This document shows positions 1 through 9,877 of a stretch of DNA of 64,000 nt, in pieces (position 1 is the stretch's first letter; the number at the start of each line of letters is the position of its first letter). The translations under genes and the position numbers were made by a program. The notes beneath the pieces were generated by a model that ran no database searches, was not told where the DNA came from, and worked only from the letters and a program-made list of their open reading frames with translations. The stretch comes from Bacteroidales bacterium (lineage in GTDB: Bacteria > Bacteroidota > Bacteroidia > Bacteroidales > Prolixibacteraceae). The stretch is taken from positions 1 to 64,000 of the forward strand of contig JAAYAG010000110.1 of the NCBI GenBank assembly GCA_012719495.1, given 5' to 3'.

Positions 1-85
1 CATAAAACACTGTTTTCCTGCATTAAATTTCCTCGATTTGGCCCGCTAATACTCAAAAATTTGCTTTGTAAAACAGCGTTTTATG
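1..85. repeat. Inverted repeat at the window edge
   Basis: The first 16 bases (CATAAAACACTGTTTT) reappear as an inverted copy at 70-85 with a single mismatch, enclosing about 53 bases. No coding frame was recognised here. A similar core, CACTGTTTT paired with AAAACAGTG, forms a perfect hairpin at 11650-11677. This may be part of a dispersed repeat or a transcription end whose other half lies outside the window. Confidence 0.4.
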
Positions 86-219
86 CCAATCTGAACTTTA
101 AAAATAAAATCGAACTCAGGTTAATATCAAATACTTTTTGTATTGGGGTGTGATAAGTTTGTCAGAATTAATTTCAACGAAGTTTTTTATTCCTGATCAT
201 TAACTTTTTGAATGTTTTT

Positions 220-257
220 AAAGAAAAAAAGGTTTCCCAACTGAGCAGGAAACCTTT
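220..257 (-). terminator. Terminator of the P-type ATPase gene
   Basis: A perfect 10-bp stem (AAAGGTTTCC at 228-237 with GGAAACCTTT at 248-257) has a 10-base loop. An A-rich run at 220-230 becomes the U-tract in the minus-strand transcript. It lies just past the stop codon of the ATPase, which supports rho-independent termination of that gene. Confidence 0.75.
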
Positions 258-278
258 TCTGAACGTTTTATCTCGAAA

Positions 279-2948
279 CTAATTTTCGTTTTTAGTCCCG
301 TTTATTTTCAGAAGTTTAAACAAATCAACAATCAGTATTGGAGCCAGTGAAAGTCCGAGAACCAAAAGCCAATGGTTGCGATCCATGCTTACAAAGTTGA
401 ATGCTTCGCGAACACCCGGCAACAGCATAACTGCCAATGCCAGTACGGCTGATATGAAAATAGCACCAATCAAAGGTTTGTTTTTCAATGGGCTGATAGA
501 CAAAGATGAACGCACATTGGAGTGAAGGTTACGAACATGTACTAGCTGAGCGAATGCCAGGGTGGCAAAGGCCATGGTTTGCCCCAATTGAACCCCTCCG
601 TCGCGGAGACCAATGAGGTAGGCAATCAATGGCAATCCACCAATCATAACCCCTTGATAAATAACCCGCCATATCATTCCTTTTGACATTATTCCCGACT
701 TGGTGTTGTGAGGCTTCTTTTGCATGATATCTGGTTCGGCCGGGTCGACACTAAGTGCCAGCGCCGGTAAGCTATCAGTTACCAGGTTTATCCATAAAAT
801 ATGAATAGGTAATAGCGGGGTCCCCATGTTGAAAATTGAAGTGATCAACAAAAGGAAAATTTCGCCAACATTTGTAGAAAGCAAGAACTGGATGGTTTTC
901 AATATGTTGGTGTAAATGCGCCGGCCTTCTTCTACCGCCGATACAATAGTGGCAAAATTATCGTCGGTAAGTACCATATCCGATGCGCCTTTGGCAACAT
1001 CGGTACCTACAATACCCATCGAAGTGCCAATGTCGGCTTGTTTCAGTGCGGGGGCATCGTTTACTCCATCGCCGGTCATGGCAACAATTTCGTTATGTTT
1101 CTGCCATGCTTTTACAATCCTGACTTTATGCTCGGGAGCAACACGGGCGTAAACTGAATATCTTTTTACATTTTTCTCGAGTTCTTCATCACTGATTTTT
1201 TCCAGTTCAGTACCGGTTATAGACAGGTCGCCTTCTTTATATATTCCTATTTCCCGGGCTATTGCCATGGCAGTACTTTTGTGGTCGCCAGTGATCATCA
1301 CAGTACGTATGCCTGCGGTGTGGCATTTGGCCACTGCGGCCACCGCTTCGGGCCGGGCCGGGTCTATCATACCAACCAACCCAATGAATGTTAGATTGCT
1401 TTCCAGATCGTTTGTGTCAATATTCTCGTTCGATTCAGGGATGTCTTTATAAGCCATCGCCAATACCCGGAGGGCATTGTTGGCCATATTTTCATTCAAT
1501 TCGCGAATTTGTTGTAAATCGGCATCAGTCAGTGGCTTGATATCTCCTTCGATTAGAATCGCAGTGCAAACACTGAGTATTTCGTCGAGCCCACCTTTTA
1601 CATTGACCCTTAAATTGTTGTTGGCTAGTGAATTCACGGTTGTCATCCGCTTTCTTTCCGAGTCGAAAGGTATTTCGGCTACACGGGGATAGTTGTTTTC
1701 GAGTACATCTTTTTTGACCCCATTGCGGAACCCAAATTCAATGAGGGCTGTTTCTGTCGGGTCACCAAAATATTCATAGCGGTTATCGCCTAATAACCTC
1801 ATCTTGGCATCGTTACAGAGTACTGCCGCGTTAATGAGCCATTCTTTTTCACCGGATAATGAAACATTGTCGCTTTCACCTGGTTTTTCGGGTTTGAAGT
1901 TGACTACGGTTTCTACTACGGTCATTTTGTTTTGAGTAAGTGTACCGGTTTTGTCGGAGCATATTACTGTGGCGCTTCCCAGGGTTTCAACCGATGGGAG
2001 TGTACGGATGATGGCATTTTTCTTTACAAGCCGTTGAACACCAATGGCCAATACAACGGTAGAAACTGCTGGCAGGCCTTCGGGAATGGCGGCTACAGCA
2101 AGCGATACTGCAGTCATAAACATGCTCAAAACGGAGTTCCCGTATAGGATTCCTACTATAAATATGACAGTGCAGATGACAAGTGCAGTGATCCCCAGAA
2201 TTTTTCCTAGTTGTTCAAGCCGTTTGCTCATAGGGGTTTCGGTTTCCATGGCTTGCTCAAGCATTCCTGCAATTTTTCCCACTTCGGTATTCATTCCGGT
2301 GCCCACAACAAGCCCTTTGCCACGTCCGTAGGTGACGATTCCGCTCGAAAAGGCCATGTTGGTCAAATCGCCCAACGGAATATCTTCGCCGAAAAGGGTT
2401 TCAGTAAACTTATCAACAGGAACTGATTCTCCGGTCAGCGACGATTCTTGTATTTTAAGGTTTACCGCTTCGATAAGTCTTAAGTCGGCAGGAATAATGT
2501 CTCCAGTTTCAAGGATAACTATGTCGCCCGGAACCAGCTCATTAGTAGGAACATCTTTGCTCTCTCCATCGCGAACGACCATGGTGTTGGGTGCCGAGAG
2601 TTTTTTCAATGCTTCAAGTGACGATTCGGCCTTGTTTTCCTGATATGCTCCGATAAAGGCATTCAAAATGAGGATACCCAGAATAATGAACGTGTCGAGA
2701 AGCCCTTCTCCTTCCATAATACCTACTACACCCGAAATGGCGGCTGCAATGAGTAACACGATAATCATGAAACTCTTGAATTGAGAAAGGAACATCAATA
2801 TGAACGGCTTCTTTTTTTTGCCCTTAATCTCGTTAGGACCATATTCGGCAAGCCGTTTTTTTACTTCATCTCCCGAGAGCCCTTCACTGGCCGATGTTCC
2901 AAGTTTCTCGACGACTTCTTTGACACTGTAATTAAAATAGTTCTTCAT
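279..2948 (-). CDS. Cation-translocating P-type ATPase (Ca2+-ATPase, PMCA/SERCA type)
   Basis: ATP-driven cation pump of the inner membrane, most likely a calcium exporter. It is full length at 889 aa. In order it shows the N-terminal cation-ATPase domain (1-70), the TGES actuator motif near 172, the M4 ion-binding motif PEGLP at 289-293, the phosphorylation motif DKTGTLT with Asp332, the hinge motif TGDGVND, and an M6 segment with NLVTDSLPALAL. PEGLP with NxxxD in M6 is typical of the Ca2+-ATPase (P2A/P2B) group rather than heavy-metal pumps, so calcium is inferred from family knowledge. No partner genes adjoin it. A terminator hairpin follows the stop codon. The neighbour across 266 bp is divergently transcribed. 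Confidence 0.93.
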   Translation of the reverse strand: MKNYFNYSVKEVVEKLGTSASEGLSGDEVKKRLAEYGPNEIKGKKKKPFILMFLSQFKSFMIIVLLIAAAISGVVGIMEGEGLLDTFIILGILILNAFIGAYQENKAESSLEALKKLSAPNTMVVRDGESKDVPTNELVPGDIVILETGDIIPADLRLIEAVNLKIQESSLTGESVPVDKFTETLFGEDIPLGDLTNMAFSSGIVTYGRGKGLVVGTGMNTEVGKIAGMLEQAMETETPMSKRLEQLGKILGITALVICTVIFIVGILYGNSVLSMFMTAVSLAVAAIPEGLPAVSTVVLAIGVQRLVKKNAIIRTLPSVETLGSATVICSDKTGTLTQNKMTVVETVVNFKPEKPGESDNVSLSGEKEWLINAAVLCNDAKMRLLGDNRYEYFGDPTETALIEFGFRNGVKKDVLENNYPRVAEIPFDSERKRMTTVNSLANNNLRVNVKGGLDEILSVCTAILIEGDIKPLTDADLQQIRELNENMANNALRVLAMAYKDIPESNENIDTNDLESNLTFIGLVGMIDPARPEAVAAVAKCHTAGIRTVMITGDHKSTAMAIAREIGIYKEGDLSITGTELEKISDEELEKNVKRYSVYARVAPEHKVRIVKAWQKHNEIVAMTGDGVNDAPALKQADIGTSMGIVGTDVAKGASDMVLTDDNFATIVSAVEEGRRIYTNILKTIQFLLSTNVGEIFLLLITSIFNMGTPLLPIHILWINLVTDSLPALALSVDPAEPDIMQKKPHNTKSGIMSKGMIWRVIYQGVMIGGLPLIAYLIGLRDGGVQLGQTMAFATLAFAQLVHVRNLHSNVRSSLSISPLKNKPLIGAIFISAVLALAVMLLPGVREAFNFVSMDRNHWLLVLGLSLAPILIVDLFKLLKINGTKNEN

Positions 2949-3214
2949 ATTTTCGATTTATCGGTTCACAATTCTTTGTCTTATTCATATTTGCTGCAAA
3001 TTAATGAAATAATCGTTTTCTCCGTGGGCTACTTTTCATTCTTTTTGGTTCTCATTTCTGCAATATTTCTTTTCCTGAATTTATTCAATTGGCTTACAGA
3101 ATAAGTTTACTGCCCCTGTATTTTATTTTTTTTGAAACTTTTTTTTTGCAATTCGACAGTAAACTTGATGTTCACACGGTCAATTCTTCTTATTTTCGTC
3201 GAAAAAGATTGAAT

Positions 3215-4195
3215 ATGGAGCGTATTATTGAGCATGTATTGACTTTACCTGAGGAAATTAGTACTGGTTCGTTCGAAGGGAAAATAGCATTTATGTATAG
3301 CGAGCAGCTTACCAATTGGGATATGGCGCGTAATCATTATCGTCATTTTGAATCGGTTGAGCGTCGTGTCATATCTGCTGGCGATTTTAGTTTTATTGTG
3401 CAGCATAATCCTGCCCGCGCGCGTAGCACATGTGCCGATTTAAGTGCTAAAACAATCGAAACCCGCAAATGCTTTCTTTGTTCCCATCATTTACCTCAAG
3501 CTCAAAATGGATTGATTATTAAGGATAAATATTTGCTTTTAGTGAATCCGTTCCCAATATTTGACCGGCATATTACAATCTCAGATTTTAATCATTGTCC
3601 ACAGCGCATTGATGGGCGTATTATCGACATGCTTGAGATGGCTGCTTTATTGCCACAGTTCACTGTTTTTTACAATGGCCCGCTCTGTGGTGCTTCTGCT
3701 CCCGATCATTTTCATTTTCAGGCCGCTCAAAAAGGAATTATGCCCGTAGATTCCGAAGTTTCACGAATTGATAGTTCCCGCAAAAGAATTTTTGTTGGTG
3801 AAAAGTCGGATGTACAAGTATACGAATTGATCGATTATTTACGTACAGCTATTGTAATGGAATCGCAGTGGAAAGAGCCAATTGACTATTGTTTTGCCCG
3901 TTTGATGGAAAATCTTCCGCAAAATGCCGAAGCCGGAGAGCCACTAATGAACCTAATTGCTTCTTATACCGATGGGGTTTACCGCCTTATAGTTTTTCCA
4001 AGAAAAGCCCAACGCCCTTCTTGTTACTATGCCGTTGGTGATGAACGGATTATTGTAAGCCCGGCGAGTGTTGAACTTGGCGGAATCATTGTTACTCCCC
4101 GGGAAGAAGATTTTCAACGACTAACACTCGATGATCTTAAAAAAATATTCGATGAAGTGTCATTGAAAGTATCATTCAAGAATTTTGTTTGGTAA
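3215..4195 (+). CDS. DUF4922 protein (GDP-galactose phosphorylase / Ap4A-phosphorylase-like)
   Basis: A 326-aa soluble protein. It carries a CxxC-like CFLCSHHLP motif near residue 86 and an HFHFQ motif at about 165-169. HxHxQ in the context APDHFHFQA resembles the catalytic histidine motif of HIT-superfamily nucleotide phosphorylases and transferases (Ap4A phosphorylase, GDP-L-galactose phosphorylase), so a nucleotidyl-transfer reaction is plausible; the substrate is unknown. The start was set at the ATG at 3215 because the 42 residues upstream in the same frame are low-complexity hydrophobic sequence from an AT-rich leader. Its stop codon overlaps the start of the SpoIID gene (TAATG), so the two proteins are probably translated together and act in one process. 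Confidence 0.8.
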   Translation: MERIIEHVLTLPEEISTGSFEGKIAFMYSEQLTNWDMARNHYRHFESVERRVISAGDFSFIVQHNPARARSTCADLSAKTIETRKCFLCSHHLPQAQNGLIIKDKYLLLVNPFPIFDRHITISDFNHCPQRIDGRIIDMLEMAALLPQFTVFYNGPLCGASAPDHFHFQAAQKGIMPVDSEVSRIDSSRKRIFVGEKSDVQVYELIDYLRTAIVMESQWKEPIDYCFARLMENLPQNAEAGEPLMNLIASYTDGVYRLIVFPRKAQRPSCYYAVGDERIIVSPASVELGGIIVTPREEDFQRLTLDDLKKIFDEVSLKVSFKNFVW

Positions 4196-5445
4196 TGGCT
4201 GAAAGCTCTTCAATAAGAAGGTCAGAGCCACTTATCCGTGTGGGTATTATGGCCGCTGCTTCGGTTGATTTCGAACTAAAGGGGAGTTTTCGGAGTGGGA
4301 ATAAGTTAGTTGCTTCAGGTGAGTATACCGTTTCAAGTCAGGAGCTTATTGCCGGAAAGATTGTTTATGAGCCACAAAATTCCCAATCGACTTTCTGCTT
4401 AAAAAAAGTAACCATTGGTATTGGTTTTCATTGGGAACAAGCAGAAAACCAGGAGTTCGAGGGTGCTTTGATCCTTCAGTATGAAAATGGGTTGGTGAGG
4501 GCAGTGAATGCAGTGCCTCTTGAAAATTACCTGAAAAGTGTTATCTCCTCTGAGATGAGTGCAATGAACGATCTCAACTTGTTGAATGCGCATGCTGTTG
4601 TTTCGCGCAGCTGGCTGCTCGCACAGCTACAGAACAGGCAGGCGGTTGATGTTCCTTCGTTTACCCAAACCGACAGTGAAATTAAGAAATGGTACGATCG
4701 GGAAGATCATGTAAGTTTTGATGTATGTGCCGATGATCATTGCCAACGTTATCAGGGGATTACTAAAGTAATTTCTGAAAATGCGTTGCAAGCAGTTGAG
4801 AACACGCGTGGAGTGGTACTGGTATACGAAGATAAAATTTGCGACGCCCGCTTTTCGAAATGTTGTGGCGGCATGAGTGAAGATTTTGAGAATGTATGGC
4901 AACCAGTGCATGTGCCTTATCTTGTTGCTGTTAAGGATATTGATTCAAGTTCTGGTGAGGTTTTCTGTAACACTTCCGACCCTGAAATATTGCGTCAGGT
5001 GTTGATCGATTTTGATCAATCAACCGTGAATTTCTATCGTTGGAGGGTAAAATATACCCAAAACCAACTTTCGGAAATTATAGCCCGAAAATCGGGTATC
5101 GATTTTGGGGAAATTATAGATCTTCAACCGATTGAAAGAGGCAAATCAGGACGAATAAACAGACTGAAAATTATAGGGACAAAGCGTGAATTGATTGTTG
5201 GTAAAGAACTTGAGATTAGAAAGTGGTTGTCAGATAGTCATTTATATAGTTCAGCGTTCGAGGTCGAAAAAGTTATTGACGATACGACGACAGTTCCTCA
5301 TCAGTTCATTCTGCATGGATCGGGTTGGGGGCATGGTGTGGGTATGTGCCAAATCGGAGCGGCGGTAATGAGCCGAAAAGGATACTCATTTGAAGCCATC
5401 TTGAATCATTATTTTACAGGAGCAAAGCTCGAAAAAATATATTGA
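4195..5445 (+). CDS. SpoIID/LytB domain protein
   Basis: A 416-aa protein of the SpoIID/LytB family, whose characterised member is a lytic transglycosylase acting on peptidoglycan glycan strands. The family signature is visible: an N-terminal extension, the region with YLKSVISSEM near residue 115 that contains the candidate catalytic Glu, and the C-terminal HGSGWGHGVGMCQIGA motif starting near residue 374. No signal peptide is evident, which is odd for a wall enzyme. The ATG at 4195 overlaps the preceding TAA; an upstream in-frame TTG at 4189 is a less likely start. The organism is not expected to sporulate, so a role in wall remodelling is inferred only from the family. Confidence 0.87.
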   Translation: MAESSSIRRSEPLIRVGIMAAASVDFELKGSFRSGNKLVASGEYTVSSQELIAGKIVYEPQNSQSTFCLKKVTIGIGFHWEQAENQEFEGALILQYENGLVRAVNAVPLENYLKSVISSEMSAMNDLNLLNAHAVVSRSWLLAQLQNRQAVDVPSFTQTDSEIKKWYDREDHVSFDVCADDHCQRYQGITKVISENALQAVENTRGVVLVYEDKICDARFSKCCGGMSEDFENVWQPVHVPYLVAVKDIDSSSGEVFCNTSDPEILRQVLIDFDQSTVNFYRWRVKYTQNQLSEIIARKSGIDFGEIIDLQPIERGKSGRINRLKIIGTKRELIVGKELEIRKWLSDSHLYSSAFEVEKVIDDTTTVPHQFILHGSGWGHGVGMCQIGAAVMSRKGYSFEAILNHYFTGAKLEKIY

Positions 5446-5496
5446 CAAATCTTGCATGTGTTTCTCAACCAGCATATAATTCAAATTATACAAAAA

Positions 5497-5518
5497 AGGC
5501 CCCGAATGAACGGAGCCT
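5497..5518. terminator. Bidirectional terminator between SpoIID and GH3
   Basis: An 8-bp stem with one mismatch (AGGCCCCG at 5497-5504, CGGAGCCT at 5511-5518) lies between convergent genes. The A-run at 5492-5497 gives a U-tract for the minus-strand GH3 transcript. Confidence 0.65.
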
Positions 5519-5543
5519 CCTGAGTATTTAATGATGGATTTTG

Positions 5544-8165
5544 TTATTCGATATAGAACTGTTTTCCGCTAAGCGTTAACGATTTATTTAGCCCTTTATC
5601 CAACTTGCCGGGTTGTTGTCCTCCGACAAAAATTGTAAAATTACCGGGTTGTACCACGCGTTTGTTTTCATCGTCGATGACCGCAAATTGCTTGGGTTCG
5701 AGTTCAAAGGTAACTGTCTTTTTTTCACCTGTTTTTAGGTTGATTCGTTTGAATGCTTGCAGCGCATGGAGTGGAACCGGAACAGCCGCATCTTCAATTT
5801 TTACATACAACTGAACAACTTCGTCACCATCGCGTTTGCCAGTGTTCTCAACATCGACCGACACTCTGATTTTGTCAGATGTTGAAGCATTTTCGGGCAA
5901 TTGAAGGTTGCTGTATGAGAAGGTTGTGTAACTAAGTCCGAATCCGAATGGGTAAAGGGCCTCACCCTTGAAATACCGGTATGTGCGGCCTTCCATGTCG
6001 TAGCTCGAGAAGTCGGGCAGGTCGTTTACCGATTTATAGAATGTAACAGGAAGCCTTCCTGCTGGGTTATAATCACCGAAAAGGACATCGGCAATGGCTG
6101 TCCCGCCTTGTTGTCCTGGGTACCATGCCTGTAATATGGCATCGATGTTTTCGTTTTCCCAATTGAGAGCCAGCGCACTTCCGCTCATATTGACAAGAAT
6201 AATTGGTTTCCCCAGTTTCTTAAGTTTTTTCAACGTGTTGGTTTGAACAGCTGGTAAATCAATTTTTGTACGGTCGCCTCCGTCAAACCCATCAAAGGAA
6301 ACCGGCATTTCTTCGCCTTCAAGCGCCGCAGAAAGGCCACCAACATAAACAATTACATCGCATTTGGCAACCTCTTTCAAGTATGCATCGGTTTGCCCCT
6401 CGATTATTCGTGCCCATTTCAACTGGGCCACTGCTCCGCCTTCGCCCTGAAAGTATTCTATCTTCAGATCGTATTCCCTACGAGCAAATAGTTCAATGGC
6501 TTTGTAGTTTTCTGTTGGCCCCTGGTTTCTCCATGCATCCATAATGAGTTCATTATCGAGCCATACCCTGTAGCCGTCGTCTCCGGTAAACGAAATAATG
6601 TATTTCCCGCTAACACCGGGAATCAGTTTTGCAGTCCAACGAACTGAAATATCGTGAGAATTCACTTTTTGATCAATGCCGGAGCCATCCCAAACCATAT
6701 CGATTTTGCGTTCTACACGGGTTAATACAGGTTCGCCTTCAAGGTTGCGGTTGTTGAAGTATTCTCCTTTAATTCCGTTAACTCCTTCTGTCATCATGTT
6801 TTCACGGGTGATGGGCAAGGGGATGGGATTATCGTTTACCAGAGAGGAAACATCGTGGTGGAACACTTTTACATTTTCTCCCAACTTTTGTTTAATTCCT
6901 TCCAGCGGGGTAACATACTTCGATGGGTAACCATTATAATTGGCATACATAACTACCGGGTCGTTCGAGTTGGGACCAAGAACGGCAATCGATTTTATGT
7001 CTTTGCTCAGTGGAAGTACATTGTTGCCATTTTTCAGCAGGGTCATTGTTTCCCGGGCTACTTTAAGCGAAAGTTCCCGGTGTTTTTCATTGTCGTTAAC
7101 CGAGAAAGGTATAGTATCGTAGGGGTTTTTCCCTTCAGGGTCGAACATACCCAGTTTCATTCGGGCAGTGAAAAGTCGCTTCACTGCTACGTCGATGTCG
7201 GTTTCAGTGAGAAGACCTTTATTTACGGCTTCTTTCAGGTTCTCGTATGTTCTCCCGCATTCGAGGTCGCAGCCGCCAAGCACTCCAATTGCAGCAGCTT
7301 CGGCACCTGTTGGTACAATTTTATGGTTAAGATAAATATCATCGATGGCACCACAGTCTGAGACGACATACCCTTTGAAGCCCCATTGTTTTCGCAAGAT
7401 CTGATTAAGCAATGTGTCGCTGCCACTACACGATTCACCTCGAAAACGATTGTAAGCACCCATGATAGAATATGCTTTTCCTTCTTTAATCGTTGCTTCA
7501 AAAGCAGGGAGATATGTATCCATGAAATCTCGTTCTGTTACGTCGGCATCAAAAACGTGACGGTCTTTTTCTGGTCCGCTGTGTACCACGTAGTGCTTAG
7601 GGGTAGCAATTGTTTTAAGATAGTTGGGGTTGTTGCCCTGCAGGCCTTTCACAAAGGCTACACCCAGTCGTGATGTGAGGTATGGATCTTCTCCATAGGT
7701 TTCTTGCCCGCGTCCCCAACGTGGGTCTCTGAAGATGTTAATATTTGGAGACCAGATAGTTAACCCTTTGTAGCGGTCGCGTTCATTTTTCTTGATATAA
7801 TTGTTATATCTTGCCCTGAATTCATCTGAAATTACCTGTGCTTCAACAAGTAAAAGGCTATCGTTAAAGGTGGCAGCAACACCAATGGCTTGCGGGAATA
7901 CCGTTGCAATACCAGCTCGGGCAACTCCGTGAAGCCCTTCATTCCACCAGTTGTATGCCGGAATTCCCAATCGTTCAATGGGGGCAGCCACGTCCATCAT
8001 TTGCGAAATCTTTTCTTCAAGGGTCATTCTTGATACAAGGTCGTTTACACGTTTTTCAACCGGAAGGTTAGGATTCTTCCACTTTTCGGTTTTCTCGCAT
8101 CCAATAGACAGAAAAATCGAAATAACCACGAGGAAAAATGTAGTTAATGATTTGATTTGCTTCAT
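5544..8165 (-). CDS. GH3 beta-glycosidase lipoprotein with PA14 insert (beta-xylosidase or beta-glucosidase)
   Basis: An 873-aa exo-acting glycosidase. The N-terminus has a lipoprotein signal ending ...IFLSIGC with the lipidated Cys near 23. The GH3 (alpha/beta)8 domain contains KHYVVHSGPE and the nucleophile motif VVSDCGAI near residue 267. A PA14 carbohydrate-binding domain is inserted at about 460-580 (EYFNNRNLEGEP to FTGDDGYRVWLDNE). The C-terminal fibronectin-III-like domain ends the protein. SDCGAI at the nucleophile is common in GH3 beta-xylosidase/arabinofuranosidase enzymes, so hemicellulose rather than cellulose oligomers is suggested; this is inference. It stands alone, with a convergent terminator downstream and a 424-bp gap upstream. 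Confidence 0.92.
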   Translation of the reverse strand: MKQIKSLTTFFLVVISIFLSIGCEKTEKWKNPNLPVEKRVNDLVSRMTLEEKISQMMDVAAPIERLGIPAYNWWNEGLHGVARAGIATVFPQAIGVAATFNDSLLLVEAQVISDEFRARYNNYIKKNERDRYKGLTIWSPNINIFRDPRWGRGQETYGEDPYLTSRLGVAFVKGLQGNNPNYLKTIATPKHYVVHSGPEKDRHVFDADVTERDFMDTYLPAFEATIKEGKAYSIMGAYNRFRGESCSGSDTLLNQILRKQWGFKGYVVSDCGAIDDIYLNHKIVPTGAEAAAIGVLGGCDLECGRTYENLKEAVNKGLLTETDIDVAVKRLFTARMKLGMFDPEGKNPYDTIPFSVNDNEKHRELSLKVARETMTLLKNGNNVLPLSKDIKSIAVLGPNSNDPVVMYANYNGYPSKYVTPLEGIKQKLGENVKVFHHDVSSLVNDNPIPLPITRENMMTEGVNGIKGEYFNNRNLEGEPVLTRVERKIDMVWDGSGIDQKVNSHDISVRWTAKLIPGVSGKYIISFTGDDGYRVWLDNELIMDAWRNQGPTENYKAIELFARREYDLKIEYFQGEGGAVAQLKWARIIEGQTDAYLKEVAKCDVIVYVGGLSAALEGEEMPVSFDGFDGGDRTKIDLPAVQTNTLKKLKKLGKPIILVNMSGSALALNWENENIDAILQAWYPGQQGGTAIADVLFGDYNPAGRLPVTFYKSVNDLPDFSSYDMEGRTYRYFKGEALYPFGFGLSYTTFSYSNLQLPENASTSDKIRVSVDVENTGKRDGDEVVQLYVKIEDAAVPVPLHALQAFKRINLKTGEKKTVTFELEPKQFAVIDDENKRVVQPGNFTIFVGGQQPGKLDKGLNKSLTLSGKQFYIE

Positions 8166-8590
8166 CTTAAAATGTATTTATTAGTTTTTGATTGATTCGT
8201 TATGCACTTTCATCTTGTCAAATTGTATTAAAAATACTGAAAATTAACATATTTCAGCATGCTTATTCGTTGCAAATGCAGGTATATTTGATGCAAATTG
8301 AGTACATAATTAAGTTATATGTTTTTTTGACCTTTATATTAAATCAAACAGTTATAAAAGTAATGCTTTCAGTGGTGAACAGATGAGCCACTTTCGTTTT
8401 TTACTATCTGTCATATTCACAGTATAATACTACTCTAATCCAGATAAAACTTATTTTTTTTAATTCTAGATTTGTATGATTGAGAGATTGACGATTTCTT
8501 TCTTTTAAAAAAACGGTAAATTTGCATCTCTTTTCATGTTATTTATTGTCCCCATTATTTTTTATTTTGTTCACTTAAAGCTATTAGATT
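8166..8590. other. 424-bp divergent intergenic region
   Basis: AT-rich region between the divergent GH3 and chemoreceptor genes. A 64-codon frame at 8192-8386 shows no recognisable protein character. Two TAnnTTTG boxes occur on the plus strand (8467-8474 and 8517-8524). The second lies about 67 bp before the chemoreceptor ATG and is the more likely promoter element, although neither has a TTG at ideal spacing. Confidence 0.4.
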
Positions 8591-9700
8591 ATGAGTCGTA
8601 TGCTTATTACAGTAGGGTTAGTTTTGGCATGTTATCCTGCAGCTATTTTTGTATTGCGATTGATTTTCAAAAAATCGATTATGTTTAAAATATCGCAGGC
8701 ACTAGTAATTCTGGTATTGCTTGTGAGTTTCGATATGACATTGGTAGGACGTTTAGGAACCATTCATACTTTGTGGGCTATTCCGTTGAATTTTGCAGCA
8801 GGTGCGTTAATTTTTGTTCAAATCAGAAAACAACTCACTGTTCCGCTCAGTGAATCGATTAATCAAGTAAAAAAAATGTCGAAGGGAGAACTGAATTCCG
8901 AGGTTATTCCAACTCAGAACCAGAGCGAATTGGGTGTACTCACCAATTCAATTTATGAATTGAACCAAAATCTAAAGAGGGTTATCAGCGAAGTTCAGGC
9001 TAACTCGAAGAACTTGGCCAGTAGCAGCCAGCATTTAAGTTCAATATCAGAAGAACTTTCACAGGGGGCTTCAGAACAAGCTTCGAACCTTGAAGAAGTT
9101 TCTGCAACATTCGAGGAAATGACAGCTACCCTTAATGAAAGCCTGTCGAAAGCCAAGTCGACCGGAGAAGTTACCCTTGAGGTGAAAGCTGGCGTGATGG
9201 GAATGGTGAAAGGGTTGCAATTTGCTATGTCGAGCTACGATGAAATAAATCATAAGATAGAAGGAGTAAATAGTATCTCATTTCAAACCAATATTTTAGC
9301 ACTAAATGCTGCGGTTGAGGCAGCTCGAGCCGGTGAACAGGGGCTGGGGTTTGCTGTGGTGGCCGATGAGGTGAGAAAACTGGCCGACGACAGTAAAAAG
9401 TTGGCAAACAGTGTTGGCGAGCTTTCGAGAATTAACAAAAACGACGCAGTTAATGCAGAGAAAAACATTGGGGCGTTGTTGCCAAAGCTTGAGGAATCTA
9501 CCTCATCGGTGCAAGACATAGTGCAGGCCACAACCGAACAGGTAAATGGGATCAACCAGGTAAATTCTGCCCTTCAACAAATGAATGTAGTAACACAGCA
9601 AAATGCTTCTGCCTCGGAAGAGATGGCCGCAAATGCTGAAGAATTGGCAGCTCAAGCCGAAAGCTTGGAAGATATTATTTCTTTTTTCAAAATTAAATAG
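8591..9700 (+). CDS. Methyl-accepting chemotaxis protein lacking a periplasmic sensor domain
   Basis: A 369-aa membrane chemoreceptor. Three hydrophobic helices (about 5-22, 32-50 and 62-80) are followed directly by a HAMP-like segment ([21 protein letters not shown]) and a coiled-coil signalling domain. The hairpin tip with the CheA/CheW-contact sequence [20 protein letters not shown] occurs near 235-255. The helices leave almost no periplasmic loop, so no ligand-binding domain is present; membrane state or a partner protein may supply the input. The family acts through CheA/CheW, none of which is in this window. In Bacteroidota without flagella such receptors may tune gliding or other outputs, which is inference. 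Confidence 0.9.
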   Translation: MSRMLITVGLVLACYPAAIFVLRLIFKKSIMFKISQALVILVLLVSFDMTLVGRLGTIHTLWAIPLNFAAGALIFVQIRKQLTVPLSESINQVKKMSKGELNSEVIPTQNQSELGVLTNSIYELNQNLKRVISEVQANSKNLASSSQHLSSISEELSQGASEQASNLEEVSATFEEMTATLNESLSKAKSTGEVTLEVKAGVMGMVKGLQFAMSSYDEINHKIEGVNSISFQTNILALNAAVEAARAGEQGLGFAVVADEVRKLADDSKKLANSVGELSRINKNDAVNAEKNIGALLPKLEESTSSVQDIVQATTEQVNGINQVNSALQQMNVVTQQNASASEEMAANAEELAAQAESLEDIISFFKIK

Positions 9701-9877
9701 AAGGTCATCAAATCTGTGAAACAAAAACAAAATGCTTCTTTTTTTTGTTTTTGTTTGGTGAACTGAAGAATTAGCGTAAAGTGGATGAAAGATTTGAAGT
9801 GATTTGGTTCCTTATATCTATAATTTGTAAATTTTTCCTACTTTTATCTTTTAATTTTTAATTCAAAAAATATTGTT

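Noticed and set aside
3089-3214. N-terminal extension of the DUF4922 gene
   Set aside because: The extra 42 residues come from an AT-rich leader; the family-like sequence begins at the internal Met at 3215.
6855-7361. 168-aa plus-strand frame inside the GH3 gene
   Set aside because: It is antisense to conserved GH3 sequence and has no recognisable protein features.
8192-8386. 64-codon frame in the GH3-chemoreceptor gap
   Set aside because: Its composition is that of AT-rich non-coding DNA, it has no domain or operon partner, and it covers likely promoter sequence.
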